Shown in pieces: positions 1 through 9,430 of a stretch of 64,000 bases of DNA. The stretch is from Sediminibacter sp. Hel_I_10 (GTDB lineage Bacteria; Bacteroidota; Bacteroidia; Flavobacteriales; Flavobacteriaceae): assembly GCF_000688335.1 (NCBI RefSeq), contig NZ_JHZX01000001.1, positions 3,658,001 through 3,722,000 of the forward strand, given 5' to 3'. Position numbers and translations under genes: made by a program. A model generated the notes under the pieces. That model worked only from the letters and a program-made list of their open reading frames with translations. It made no database searches and was not told the DNA's origin. Positions within the stretch are counted from its first letter, which is position 1; each line of letters opens with the position of its first letter.

Positions 1-120
1 CCGTCTTCCGTCTCCCGTCTTCCGTCTTCCGTCCTCCATCCCAATCCATAATCCCCAATCTCCACCCATCTCTACTTTGTACTCAATACTTACTACTTTG
101 TACTCAACCCCAAAAAACCC
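1..120. repeat. Pyrimidine-rich low-complexity repeat block
   Basis: This stretch is built of short variants of CCGTCTTCCGT, AATCCCCAATC and TACTTTGTACTCAATAC. The same word set recurs at 5042-5316 and 9431-9825, always between genes. No open frame of interest lies in it. Its 5' end is cut by the window edge, so the real block may be longer. Function unknown. Confidence 0.6.
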
Positions 121-176
121 AGTTCTAAAATGAGTATCTTTAAGACCAGAAATGTACACCCAAACCCAATTTTTAA

Positions 177-1124
177 ATGAGAATTTTTTCAGTCATTCTA
201 GTACTCGCCCTAGTACTATGTTCCAGTTGTAACGAGATCAATCCTAGAGAGGAAGACCAAATCAAGGCATTTGTAATTAAATGGAACGAAAATCATACCA
301 CCATTCGTGCGACTTACCTCAAGCAACAGTATATGGATGTGGTAGAATATTACGATACCGAACGTACCAAGGAAATTGTGGCAACCGATAAAAAATTGTT
401 GTTCGAAGACTTTCCTGATTATCGTCAAACCCTTGTAGGAGATCAGATAGAAATAGTGGAAGAGGAGGGCAATTTTTTGGCCACCTTTGAGAATAAGGTA
501 AGCTATAAAGACGTGAATACGACCTATTCCTGCTACCTCGCTGTGATATATAAAAACGGGGAATTCAAAATCCTTAGAGAAGGCGTGATTGGTGCCGAAG
601 ATCTAGAGGCTCCCATCTTTCCAAAAGAACGCATCCGCAATGCCCAGATTTCTAAGAATCCGAGGCTGTATGGTGACTTTAATGGCGACGGACTCTCAGA
701 CTACGCCAGTGTAGAGTCGCCCGTCATCATCTCAAAAGACTCTAATAACGGATTGAGTAAAAACAGGGTAATTTGTAAAGGCGGTTGCAATAGCGTGATT
801 CGCTTTAGCAATCCAGAGTTGGAGTCGGTGCTAGTAGAAGATGTCTACCAATCCCAACTCGAGAACCTCAAGGACCTCAATGGGGACGGTGCCGATGAAA
901 TTGGGTTTTGGGACCTAAAGCCCAATACTGAGCGTCTCTTTATTTTTGACGTAAAAAATAGCAGGTTGGTAACCCCGCCGCTGGAGATCAATACTGAGGT
1001 TCATAAAAATCTCAAATTGATCGATGTCATTAAAAAATCGGGACCAGGTAAAATCAGGGTCACCGAGAGTGTTGATGTGGATGGGCAATGGAAATTAGTA
1101 AGTAGGCTAGTGGAGGTAGAGTAA
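177..1124 (+). CDS. Lipoprotein with FG-GAP/EF-hand-like repeats, function unknown
   Basis: A 315-residue protein that starts with a lipoprotein signal peptide: a basic-hydrophobic N-terminus ends in the lipobox LCSSC at about residues 14-18, so Cys18 would be lipidated and the protein anchored to a membrane facing the periplasm or outside. Two short calcium-loop-like motifs are visible, DFNGDGLSDYASV near residue 165 and DLNGDGADEIGFW near residue 235. Such DxNGDGxxD repeats occur in FG-GAP/VCBS surface proteins. The middle part has no family I recognise. It stands alone, upstream of a 42-residue membrane peptide. Membership of a defined family is inference only. Confidence 0.75.
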   Translation: MRIFSVILVLALVLCSSCNEINPREEDQIKAFVIKWNENHTTIRATYLKQQYMDVVEYYDTERTKEIVATDKKLLFEDFPDYRQTLVGDQIEIVEEEGNFLATFENKVSYKDVNTTYSCYLAVIYKNGEFKILREGVIGAEDLEAPIFPKERIRNAQISKNPRLYGDFNGDGLSDYASVESPVIISKDSNNGLSKNRVICKGGCNSVIRFSNPELESVLVEDVYQSQLENLKDLNGDGADEIGFWDLKPNTERLFIFDVKNSRLVTPPLEINTEVHKNLKLIDVIKKSGPGKIRVTESVDVDGQWKLVSRLVEVE

Positions 1125-1370
1125 CCAAGCATCACTTTTCAGAAAAAAGTCAAACACCAAAACAGCACAGGAGCGCAATCATGAGAATGGTGGCGTTTTT
1201 TTTATTTGTAATGTTTATGGCAGTAAAGTAAAAGTCTTTCGGTGGCCATTATAGTATAGCAAAAATCACTTTAGTCAATCTATAAAAGCACCTCTTTACA
1301 GCAATACAGTCTATAGCATACCAATTTCAAGAGTAATTTTAACGGTCAGAATTCACAATCTAAAAAGAGT
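1125..1370. other. Intergenic region without clear gene
   Basis: Contains a T-run (about 1196-1203) after a weakly paired GC-richer stretch that might end the lipoprotein transcript, but the pairing is too poor to call a terminator. Nothing else was recognised. Confidence 0.4.
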
Positions 1371-1499
1371 ATGGAAAAGTTGTTAAGATTTATTGGTGCG
1401 GCTTGGGGCGCAAAAAAAATAGGTGGCGGTAAATGTGGCTGTATTGGGGTAGTGGTGGTGTTCTTGATCTTGTATTGGCTTCTAGGTTATGTATTTTAG
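1371..1499 (+). CDS. Small membrane peptide (42 aa)
   Basis: A short frame beginning with ATG and ending with TAG encodes a 42-residue peptide. The first 20 residues are basic and glycine-rich (MEKLLRFIGAAWGAKKIGGG), a KCGC motif follows, and residues 25-42 form one hydrophobic segment (GVVVVFLILYWLLGYVF). This is the layout of a small single-pass membrane protein with a cytoplasmic Cys pair. No purine-rich ribosome site is obvious except AAAAAGAGT just upstream, which may serve. The composition is not random for the AT-rich surroundings. Function unknown. It could also be a spurious frame. Confidence 0.45.
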   Translation: MEKLLRFIGAAWGAKKIGGGKCGCIGVVVVFLILYWLLGYVF

Positions 1500-1741
1500 A
1501 CCAATACGCTAAGGAGGTGCAGGTTTTTTTATTTGTAGGAAAATTAAATACTTATTATCGAGATGGTTAGATAGGTGTCCTAAAAAATTTAGCAAGTATA
1601 AATACCATAATTGTAATGAATTGGGGGCTTTAGCGACTACGTTTTAGAACAGAAATTGAAATTTTAGAACAATTGATTTTTTATTTTACTTTAATAATTC
1701 TAAAATTGTAGATACTAATGGCTTAGCCATACCTTGCTAAT

Positions 1742-3670
1742 TTGAACGATATAAAATTGAGGGACTTTATAAAGCGTTTGCCAGAGACCGCCATCTTCGT
1801 GGTCATACTTCTGCTATGCTTAAATCTCACTCAAGCCCAAACTTCATTGGAGGATGCCTACATCGTGGCGCCAGACTTCACTGTAGTTCCTGAATCGGTT
1901 CCAGATTTAAAACGCTATTCAAAAGAAGATCTTGCAGAAATGGAGGCCCATGCAAAATCCTATTCATCCAAACTCAATTCAGACCGAGATCGCCTTTTAA
2001 GAGCTGGCGCTTACCATAGTATCGTTGCCATCAATTTAGAGCTAGGAGATCGGGATGACGCGCTATATTACCTGTATGAATTATTGGATATTCCAGGATT
2101 TAAGGATTCCAAGGGAGCCATAGAGGTCTATTGGGCCATTTTCAAATGGTACAGTTATTCTGGAAATACGGTGGGCATGCTCGAGCAATTTTCTGAATTA
2201 CGAAGACTCGGGCCGCTTCACAATTTCTATGATGAAACAGAGCCAGAGAATCTAAATAAAGTTTATGGAGAACTTATAATAAAAGCAGGATACTACAAAG
2301 AAGCAAAAGACTTCTATGTCAATCAATTGCTAAAGGATTCTTTAACTTTAGGGCCAACTCGTTTTGCGGTTTTAAATAATGATTTAGCCTCAATTTATAA
2401 TAAGTTCAATCAACCAGATAGTGTCACCTACTACCGTAATAAGGCCTTTAAGTCTATCAACTCAAACGTAAAAGATAGATTTCCAGAAGAATACCGCAAT
2501 TATATAAGAGATTACATCCAATTGCATGATTTTTGGTATAAAAAGCAGTTCACCCAAGCACATTTAGAGTTTGCAAAATTATTCTTGAGCGAAGCAGCCG
2601 CTTATGATGTTTGGGAAACACATACCTCAGTTTATGCGTATCATTACATAGCCACTCATTTTTTTGAAAAAGGAGATTATAATCAAGCATTAGAATATAT
2701 CAATCAAGCCATTAAGCTCGGGTTAAATAAAGTGCCCATCAATACGTTAAATGATCTTTTTATATTGAAAGGTCGGCTTTTGGATGCTTTGGGGCAAAGG
2801 GATGAAACAGAATTAGTGATAAAGCAGTTCAATCGCATCCGCGACTCATTAGCAGCAAGTCTTCGCAACGTAGATCTTACGCGTTTTGAGGTAGATAAAA
2901 TCAGGGACGGGCAGAGTAGGGCCGAAAAATCAGCCATTGAAAATGAGAATAAGTTTATACTCGCCTTCAGTACCGCTATTTTTACCATTGCCATCTGTGC
3001 GATCTCCATTGTAAGTTTAGTGGTTATTGGCCGAAGTAGAAAGCGCTTACGGTTAGCCAAAGTGGATATTTCAGATAAATTAGTAGAGCGCGAAATGCTC
3101 TTAAAAGAACTCAACCACCGCGTTAAAAATAACCTCTCGCTCATCATTAGTCTGATAAAATTCCAAAGTGAAGAGTTTGAAGATCCGCGTTACATCGAAA
3201 AACTCAATAACCTAGAGCACCGCATCAGTGCCATAGCCATTGCACATGAGCAATTTGTATATGCTGATCAGCAAATAGAGGGCAGCTTCTATGATCTGGA
3301 AGATTATCTAAACAAAATCTCCAACGCACTCATAAGCATTTCAGCAAGAACCATCAATTACCAGCAGTGGGTAGAGCGCATTAAAGTGACCATTGATACC
3401 GCCTTGCCAATGGGCATCATTATCAATGAGCTCTTGAGCAATAGTATTGAGCATGCAGAAACCGTTGGGGTTTTAGACGTCGAGCTGCGCATTGAGTCCA
3501 AAAATGAGTGGATCATTATGATGTACTCAGACTCTGGAAATAATTTTGAAGACAAACCAAAGGGCGAAAGTTTAGGGGGCTTCATCATTCAAAGTATGGT
3601 AGAGCAGCTTAATGGCAAGTTGGTACGCTACGGCTCATCTTACCATATCAAATTAAAACACAAAGTATAA
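1742..3670 (+). CDS. TPR sensor histidine kinase (HisKA_2/HATPase)
   Basis: A 642-residue membrane sensor kinase. Residues 1-33 form a signal peptide. Residues about 80-370 are helical TPR-like repeats placed outside the membrane, and residues 405-430 are a transmembrane helix. The cytoplasmic part begins with a HisKA_2 dimerisation box, KELNHRVKNNL, whose His459 is the predicted phospho-acceptor. The C-terminus is a HATPase domain with the N-box INELLSNSIEHA and a G-box around GGFIIQSM. The start codon is TTG: it is the only start that keeps the signal peptide, since the first internal ATG lies well downstream of it. The gene ends 14 bases before a LytTR response regulator, which is its likely partner. 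Ligand of the TPR region unknown. Confidence 0.85.
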   Translation: MNDIKLRDFIKRLPETAIFVVILLLCLNLTQAQTSLEDAYIVAPDFTVVPESVPDLKRYSKEDLAEMEAHAKSYSSKLNSDRDRLLRAGAYHSIVAINLELGDRDDALYYLYELLDIPGFKDSKGAIEVYWAIFKWYSYSGNTVGMLEQFSELRRLGPLHNFYDETEPENLNKVYGELIIKAGYYKEAKDFYVNQLLKDSLTLGPTRFAVLNNDLASIYNKFNQPDSVTYYRNKAFKSINSNVKDRFPEEYRNYIRDYIQLHDFWYKKQFTQAHLEFAKLFLSEAAAYDVWETHTSVYAYHYIATHFFEKGDYNQALEYINQAIKLGLNKVPINTLNDLFILKGRLLDALGQRDETELVIKQFNRIRDSLAASLRNVDLTRFEVDKIRDGQSRAEKSAIENENKFILAFSTAIFTIAICAISIVSLVVIGRSRKRLRLAKVDISDKLVEREMLLKELNHRVKNNLSLIISLIKFQSEEFEDPRYIEKLNNLEHRISAIAIAHEQFVYADQQIEGSFYDLEDYLNKISNALISISARTINYQQWVERIKVTIDTALPMGIIINELLSNSIEHAETVGVLDVELRIESKNEWIIMMYSDSGNNFEDKPKGESLGGFIIQSMVEQLNGKLVRYGSSYHIKLKHKV

Positions 3671-3684
3671 AGAAGATTGCAAAC

Positions 3685-4374
3685 ATGCTTAAAAATATAA
3701 AAAACATCCTCATTGTAGAAGATGAGGTCTTACTGGCACAACAACTCAAACAAGCCATGCTCAAGCATGGCTATAGATGCGCCGGCATTGCTATAGATTA
3801 TAAAGGGGCTCAAGCCATTCTAGACTCTACCAAGGTAGATATGGTGCTTCTGGATATTAAGATTTCAGGAGAAAAAACAGGCATTGATGTGGCCCAGTAC
3901 ATCAATGCCAATTACGGTTTGCCCTTTATATTCATGACCTCTTATAATGATGAAGATACCCTAACTAAAATAAAAGCACTGCACCCTAAGGGCTATATCA
4001 ACAAACCGCTCAATCATGCCACCTTGTTAATGACCATGGATATCATTTTTGATAATATGGGAGATAACGAGAGCAACTACACCAGCATCACTATTGGCAC
4101 CACCACCTATAACATCAACCTTTCAGAATTACTTTATGTAGAAGCAGAGCATGTCTATATAAAGTTGCATTACCAAAGCAAAAACACCTTAATACGGTCT
4201 TCTTTAACCTCCTTTTTAGAGCTCATGCCCAAAAACACACTCGTACAAATAAGTAGAGGTGTGGCCATCAACCCTAAATATATAGAGAAAATTGAAGCCG
4301 CTAAGGTCACACTGGCCGGAGTAGAGCTCAAACGCTCCAAAAATTACGCAACTAACTTAGATCAAGCCATCTAA
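3685..4374 (+). CDS. LytTR-family response regulator
   Basis: A 229-residue response regulator. The receiver domain (residues 5-125) has the acidic pocket E12/D13, the phospho-acceptor Asp57 in MVLLDIKIS, a Thr/Ser in FMTSYND and the Lys in YINKPL. Residues about 135-229 are a LytTR DNA-binding domain, recognisable from LLYVEAEHVYIKLHY and the end region VQISRGVAINPKYIEKIE. The protein most likely accepts phosphate from the adjacent HisKA_2 kinase and controls transcription. LytTR regulators of Bacteroidetes more often sit beside His_kinase (PF06580) sensors, so the pairing with a HisKA_2 kinase is worth noting. The two genes are 14 bases apart and probably co-transcribed. Confidence 0.9.
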   Translation: MLKNIKNILIVEDEVLLAQQLKQAMLKHGYRCAGIAIDYKGAQAILDSTKVDMVLLDIKISGEKTGIDVAQYINANYGLPFIFMTSYNDEDTLTKIKALHPKGYINKPLNHATLLMTMDIIFDNMGDNESNYTSITIGTTTYNINLSELLYVEAEHVYIKLHYQSKNTLIRSSLTSFLELMPKNTLVQISRGVAINPKYIEKIEAAKVTLAGVELKRSKNYATNLDQAI

Positions 4375-4577
4375 CGGCGTATAGCCCTGTTTTAGAGGGA
4401 AAATCTAAAAAAGAGCAGTTTTTGTTTTAGAACAAAATTGAGGGTTTCAGAACATTTTACATAAAAAACATCCATTTTAATGCGTTCTTTAATCAAGCAT
4501 TTACTTGTCTGTCTAAGATGTATTGATAGCTAAATACAGTAAACGCTACTAAATAATAATAGAGGGCTATTGTTGAA

Positions 4578-4615
4578 AATCCCACCACTGTGCTATGTTG
4601 GTGGGATTATTTTTT
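4578..4615 (+). terminator. Rho-independent terminator
   Basis: AATCCCACCA and TTGGTGGGATT pair over 10 bp around a 10-base loop and are followed by ATTTTTTGG. It lies about 200 bases after the response regulator. The space between (4375-4577) has no gene longer than a few codons, so the hairpin ends either a long 3' UTR or a short separate transcript. The rest of 4375-4765 holds nothing I recognise. Confidence 0.75.
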
Positions 4616-4765
4616 GGTAGCAACTCCAGTTTCCGCTCTAGCTTAGTTTTAGATCTTCCTTCAACCGCATTGATATCAATGAAATAACAGCTCCTAATCA
4701 TCAAAGTCATCAACATGCTACAAATAGAAGCAAGGTTCTGCTACAGATATGAGTAGCTTTGTAAT

Positions 4766-5041
4766 ATGCATTACAAATACATTAGAACCATCGTCAAGTC
4801 CGCAGGCATCCCAAACCTCAATGCAGAGCAGTTTGTTAGGCTTATGGACATTGCCTACTATGAAGGCGCGCTCAACTATTTAAAGAAAAAACAATCGGAC
4901 ACCAAGAACCGTGACGAACGGCACAAGTACGCTCTAGAGATCCTCCATCTCGAAGATCGATTGGCGGTGCTGCTCAATTCACCTTACCACAAAATAAAGC
5001 CCAATGAGGTGCTTAACGTATTGCTGGTAAACTCAAGGTAA
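4766..5041 (+). CDS. Hypothetical protein, 91 aa
   Basis: A 91-residue soluble, charged, mostly helical protein (MHYKYIRTIVKSAGIPNLNA at its start). I do not recognise a family. It has no signal peptide, no membrane segment and no cysteine cluster. The codon pattern looks coding (no low-complexity runs). It sits alone between the two-component system with its terminator and a repeat-rich intergenic region, so context gives no role. Confidence 0.6.
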   Translation: MHYKYIRTIVKSAGIPNLNAEQFVRLMDIAYYEGALNYLKKKQSDTKNRDERHKYALEILHLEDRLAVLLNSPYHKIKPNEVLNVLLVNSR

Positions 5042-5316
5042 TGGGATGTAGTATCAAGTATCAAGAATTAAGAATTAAGAATTAAGTACACAAAGCAATG
5101 CTAAGCTCCAAATTCGTTCATCCCCAATCTTCCCACCCAGCCATACTAAATACTTAGTACTTTATACTTCATACTTTTTTCTCCCGTCCTCGGTCTTCCG
5201 TCCTTATACTTCATCCCTAATACTTAATACCCAATATCCCCACCTAGCCATACTAAATACTTAGTACTTTATACTCAATACTTTTTTCTCCCGTCCTCAT
5301 CCTTCATCCCTCATCA
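5042..5316. repeat. Pyrimidine-rich repeat block, two long units
   Basis: Two near-identical units run in tandem. Each begins with CCAGCCATACTAAATACTTA (the second with CCTAGCC) and continues with AGTACTTTATACTTCATACT, TTTTTTCTCCCGTCCTC and short TAATACT/AATCCC words. The starts are about 115 bases apart. The block runs directly into the broken YkgJ-type gene, replacing its 5' two thirds of reading frame. The same units occur at 9431-9825 upstream of the intact YkgJ-type gene. Confidence 0.75.
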
Positions 5317-5519
5317 TACTTGCGCTGCTCAAAACAAAACCGTTCGGCCAACTGTAAGAACATTAAAAAAGGGCAGGCAAACAGTATGCCGATACCGTCG
5401 AGTCCATTTCCAAAGGGCTTTATGAGCCCATCAACAAAGCCTTGAAACGTGCCATTGAAGAAGTCTTACAGTATTATGCCTTCAGACCATTGCCTGATGC
5501 AGCAATACGCTTGGTTTAG
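5317..5519 (+). pseudogene. Broken copy of the YkgJ-type Cys-cluster gene
   Basis: This is a decayed duplicate of the gene at 9880-10482. It aligns from about codon 67 to the stop codon, but the 5' part is missing and the frame is broken by a one-base insertion near CTCAAAACAAAACC. Two internal segments are absent. The first corresponds to 132 bases of the intact gene bounded by two copies of GGCCACCTGT (10110 and 10242). The second is 66 bases bounded by two copies of CCCATC (10324 and 10390). Deletion between short direct repeats points to replication slippage. The 3' flank (to about 5600) is also related to the flank of the intact copy. Confidence 0.85.
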
Positions 5520-5843
5520 GGTATTGAATTCTTAATTTATTTTGAATTGCACAAAAAACCACTGTAAGAAAAATCATTAACTAACCCTGGGTTGACCCGA
5601 AGGAGAAGCAAAGGAAACACAAAGGAAAATTTGAAATAATGACCAATCATCGACTATTAGATGTAGACTCAAATTTTGGAATCCATTTCTTATTGTTATT
5701 TAATTAAGAGATATAATGGAATTGGATAAATTATAATTAGAACTGGGAGAGCGAAAACGAACAATAGCTTTTTGGTTCCAATATTTATGGTAAAGCAACT
5801 GAGCCTATTTTTTGAATTGACATAAGTTAGATTTCTAAATGCG
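5520..5843. other. Intergenic, decayed YkgJ flank then AT-rich sequence
   Basis: The first 70 bases keep similarity to the 3' flank of the intact YkgJ-type gene (for example CACTGTAAGAAAAATC and a TTGACCCGAAGG remnant of the 11-bp repeat). The rest is AT-rich and no gene or RNA was seen. Confidence 0.5.
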
Positions 5844-8639
5844 CTAATATTTAATAAATTTCTTATTTACTACTATTCCGTTACCAAGTGTAATTTTAGC
5901 TATATAAGCGGCGTTTGGTAAGTTTTGAACATTCATTGTCGTAGATAAGGTGAAGTTGATCAATCTTCCGGTCATATCATAAACTTCAACTTGTCGAATG
6001 CTTTGGTTTACACTGTGAAAATTAATTATTCCGTTTGAAGGATTTGGGAATATGACAGCGTCATTTTGAGACTTTTCGATTCTAATAGTACCTAGAGTGT
6101 TTTTTATGCTTGAATATTTATGAATGAAGCCACGTGCCCAGCCATAATGATGAAACGTTCCAACATGATAACCATTTTGACCCGTTAAAACTAAATCGCC
6201 TTCGGAATCAATAATAGCATGACGCGTAAATAGACTACTTGGAATATGAAATTCATCCACAACTGAGCAATTTTCATCTACCACTCGCACATTATTGTTA
6301 AATGGGGTATTGACCAAAATAAAAGCCCCGTATTCAAAAAAAATGGGCATGTTTAAAAATTCTTCGGTGGAGGTGGTTACTAAATTTAAGTCATAATCAT
6401 ACATCCTAATATGGTCATCAGAATGATAGGTAAAGATTTTGTTATTAATCTCTTTAATGTTAGCCACACCTTCATTTGTAGAAATATAGTCAAAAACATT
6501 ATCAAGCGTTAAACGATACAGTTTTTCGTTAATCTGATTATAAGAAGAAGAAAAGATGATATTTCCACTATGGTCAATATACCGTGCATTAAGACTTCCA
6601 AAATTACTACCCGTATATAAGTCCTGCTCAATTTCCAAAGCCATATTTTTATAAATCTTTATATAGGGTTCGTCATTGTTAGTAAACATATAAATGTAAG
6701 ATTCATTGTCAGCGTTTTTAAACTGATCAAGAAATTCTAATCCGGGAAAGACATTTTCTTCAACAAAACTGCCGTCATCAATACTAAGCGTATAGATGTT
6801 AGTGTCATTAACATTTGAATCATAATTATATACTGGCGGGGATACTATTTTGATATTGTTATTTTCGTCAAAATACATATTCGCTGTTCTATAACTCGGT
6901 ACTTGATAAATAATCGTTCCATCAGAGGAAACCTTTATTAGCTCGAAAGTATCGGGATTTGCCATTGTATTGATATAGATATCGTTATTCTCATCAATTA
7001 AAAAATTTTTGTCGTCTGGAGAGTAGGCACTTACCATTGCGTTTTCTATTACAAGGCTCCAGATAAGATTTAAATCATTGTCATACTTATAGAGGGTTCT
7101 TCTTAAAGGCGCAAGATTTGTGATGCTCCAATCATCTGGTCCTAACTTTTCCTCGGAAGCCACGATGTAATTCCCAAGGCCGTCCTGAATTATTTTTTGT
7201 CTATTTGCTTTCGAGGTACCCTCACCACTAAACGTATAGCTACTAATAATTTGATTTTCATCTATTTTATGAATCTCCATGTCCTGCTGGCTTTGAAAGG
7301 AGCTGCCTGGAAACATACTTGAAGCATTAGTTTTACCAATAACCAAATTGGTATTATCAAGGCTATTGAAATCATTTACAGCATCATAGTTACCGTTAAA
7401 TTGGCCGAGAGGTTCCAAGGTAGCACTAAACAATTTAAAGTTTGTATTTGAATATACTAAAACCTTCCCTTCATTATTTAATTTTAGACCATCAACGTAA
7501 GTGTCCCCAACGGTAACATTAAAAACGATATTGCCAGTATCATCATACTCTGTTTTATTGAAGGTAAGGTTACCTGACGAGGATGAGGGTTTACTGTTGG
7601 TAAATAGTATAAGATTATCATCACCATTTATGGTCGCATCAATTATCTCCTTATCAAAACCTACTTCAGAATTTATATTGTACACTAGAGCTCCACTACT
7701 ATTCAATTTTAGAATTTCGAAACTATTACCCACTGTTTGCGGCTGTATAAAATAGATACCTCCATCAATACCAATCTTCATTTTACTTTCATTAAAATTG
7801 TAGATGTTGGTGAGGTCAATAATATCATCCAGTTGATAGGTTTCCATAGAAGATGTATTGAATTTTTTGATAAAATGCTCTGATACATAATCATTATCTA
7901 TACTAGTGGCCTTTCTGTATTTCAGGTAGTAATGTCCATTGAAATAGGCAACTTCATAGTCGAAACTGTTTGAATTGATATGATCTATTTCCGTGAGGTT
8001 ATCCTCGGTGAAGCTATCAATGATTTCGCCATTAGGATATATAGTATAAAAGTGAAAACGCTGCAGTGGTGCTACGTCGTAATTCTTGGTTTGTACAATT
8101 CTTAAATGACCAGTTTCATCCATAAATGAATTTTGATATTCATAATCATCGTAGGAGGAGGTGTTAAATTCATCTACATTGACATCCCATAACAGATTAC
8201 CTTGGGAATCATACTTTATAACATATAACAAACCACTGCGAATGGAGTTTTTTGTTAGACTTCGACAAACAAGGGTTAGATTATTATCGGAATCGATATA
8301 AGGTTTTATCGGAACATCATAAGACAAATCTGTACCCAAGGAATATCGTTTTTGCCAGAGTTGCACCATATTGGTATCAAGTTTGGTAACCAAAATATCA
8401 TTAAAGGTAGAATCCCTTTCGGTCGTCCCGATGACCAGAACCTCCTGGACGGCGTCAACTTCGGTAAAATAAACGATATCACGATTGGTATGTTGATTCA
8501 ACCCAAACGATGCTTTATGACTAGGGATTAAAAAGCCGTCTTCAGAAACCGGGTTGTTGAAATCTGCGGTAGAGGGCCATTGCTGTTGCCCAATGGCACA
8601 GATAGACCAAAAGAAAAATAGGAATAATAATTTGAACAT
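5844..8639 (-). CDS. Secreted T9SS protein, beta-propeller-like, type A sorting domain
   Basis: A 931-residue protein with an N-terminal signal peptide ending near IGQQQW. The long middle part consists of repeated short strands with motifs such as KLDTNMVQLWQKRY, KYDSQGNLLWDVN and KYDNDLNLIWSL, each a 'Y/L D . . G N . . W' blade typical of beta-propeller surface proteins. Residues about 850-931 are a T9SS type A sorting domain: IFPNPSNGIINFHS, VYDMTGRL, LPNAAYIAKI and the final KKFIKY. The protein is therefore predicted to cross the outer membrane by the type IX system and be attached or released at the surface. Ligand or enzyme activity is not evident. It is transcribed alone, toward the repeat region. 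Confidence 0.85.
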   Translation of the reverse strand: MFKLLFLFFFWSICAIGQQQWPSTADFNNPVSEDGFLIPSHKASFGLNQHTNRDIVYFTEVDAVQEVLVIGTTERDSTFNDILVTKLDTNMVQLWQKRYSLGTDLSYDVPIKPYIDSDNNLTLVCRSLTKNSIRSGLLYVIKYDSQGNLLWDVNVDEFNTSSYDDYEYQNSFMDETGHLRIVQTKNYDVAPLQRFHFYTIYPNGEIIDSFTEDNLTEIDHINSNSFDYEVAYFNGHYYLKYRKATSIDNDYVSEHFIKKFNTSSMETYQLDDIIDLTNIYNFNESKMKIGIDGGIYFIQPQTVGNSFEILKLNSSGALVYNINSEVGFDKEIIDATINGDDNLILFTNSKPSSSSGNLTFNKTEYDDTGNIVFNVTVGDTYVDGLKLNNEGKVLVYSNTNFKLFSATLEPLGQFNGNYDAVNDFNSLDNTNLVIGKTNASSMFPGSSFQSQQDMEIHKIDENQIISSYTFSGEGTSKANRQKIIQDGLGNYIVASEEKLGPDDWSITNLAPLRRTLYKYDNDLNLIWSLVIENAMVSAYSPDDKNFLIDENNDIYINTMANPDTFELIKVSSDGTIIYQVPSYRTANMYFDENNNIKIVSPPVYNYDSNVNDTNIYTLSIDDGSFVEENVFPGLEFLDQFKNADNESYIYMFTNNDEPYIKIYKNMALEIEQDLYTGSNFGSLNARYIDHSGNIIFSSSYNQINEKLYRLTLDNVFDYISTNEGVANIKEINNKIFTYHSDDHIRMYDYDLNLVTTSTEEFLNMPIFFEYGAFILVNTPFNNNVRVVDENCSVVDEFHIPSSLFTRHAIIDSEGDLVLTGQNGYHVGTFHHYGWARGFIHKYSSIKNTLGTIRIEKSQNDAVIFPNPSNGIINFHSVNQSIRQVEVYDMTGRLINFTLSTTMNVQNLPNAAYIAKITLGNGIVVNKKFIKY

Positions 8640-9147
8640 TAAATCAAGGTATTTTATTCAAAAAAATTGCAATCAGGTGAACTTATGTAAAGCCGTTACA
8701 ATGCAAAATACTGTTAATACGCGTTTTTGCCTAATTATTAGAGGGTATCTTAGTAAAATTAAGTGAACGTTAATATGGCAATTGTTTGAATTTAGGCATG
8801 GATTTATAGTTATGACTTCAGATTTATGGTCTTTAACCTTCAAATTAAAAGTTTGATTTTGAAACCACTGCAATCATCTCATTTGGTATTTCTTGGTTAG
8901 TAAAAGGGGGGGGGTAATTAATAATGTTAAGGATTTTGATCCTAGGGTAATGAGTTGATATTTTATTAGATACCATTAACGATTTATTAGGTATTCCATC
9001 CTTTTTATGATATAAATAAAATCGTCATTGTATAACTTAGGGTTGTCCCTAAATGCCGTACTACCTTTACGGCGTAAAATTAATAAATCAATTTACTAAT
9101 TGCTAATCAGTAATATACATTGTATTGGGTATGGTTTACTTTGCTGC
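8640..9147. other. AT-rich intergenic region
   Basis: Holds the 5' flank of the T9SS gene, a run of nine G at about 8906-8914, and AT-rich sequence. No supported gene or RNA. Confidence 0.4.
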
Positions 9148-9420
9148 TTGCTATTGAGTTTGAATATTAACGAAACCGATCATATTCTGAAATGTTATCG
9201 TTTTTCAATTTCTATTTATTTCTTCATTCTATTTTTTATTTTAACAAAGACAGCAATTGGTCAAGAAAACTAAAATTCTAAATTATCAGTAGCACTTGAA
9301 AGTTTCACTTTTATAAAGGGTACTATTGACCTAGATGTATTACGAAAAATAATTGTTAAAAATAAAATGAGCTCAAAAAAGAGAAGGTCTAAAGGGATAT
9401 GTGTTTACAAAGGTTCCTGA
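9148..9420 (+). pseudogene. Remnant of a signal-peptide protein with an in-frame stop
   Basis: One frame reads through a strongly hydrophobic signal-like segment (about residues 20-38, ISIYFFILFFILTKTAIGQ) with a typical AIGQ-E cleavage site, then meets TAA at 9271-9273. After that stop the same frame stays open for 48 codons (LSVALESFTFIKGTIDLDVL and a Lys/Arg-rich tail) to TGA at 9418. Possible starts are TTG at 9148, 9154 or 9160. The 3' end runs into the pyrimidine-rich repeat. I read this as the 5' end of an exported or membrane-anchored protein that lost its remainder. The evidence is the continuing frame and signal peptide only. Confidence 0.45.
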
Positions 9421-9430
9421 ATACAATTAC

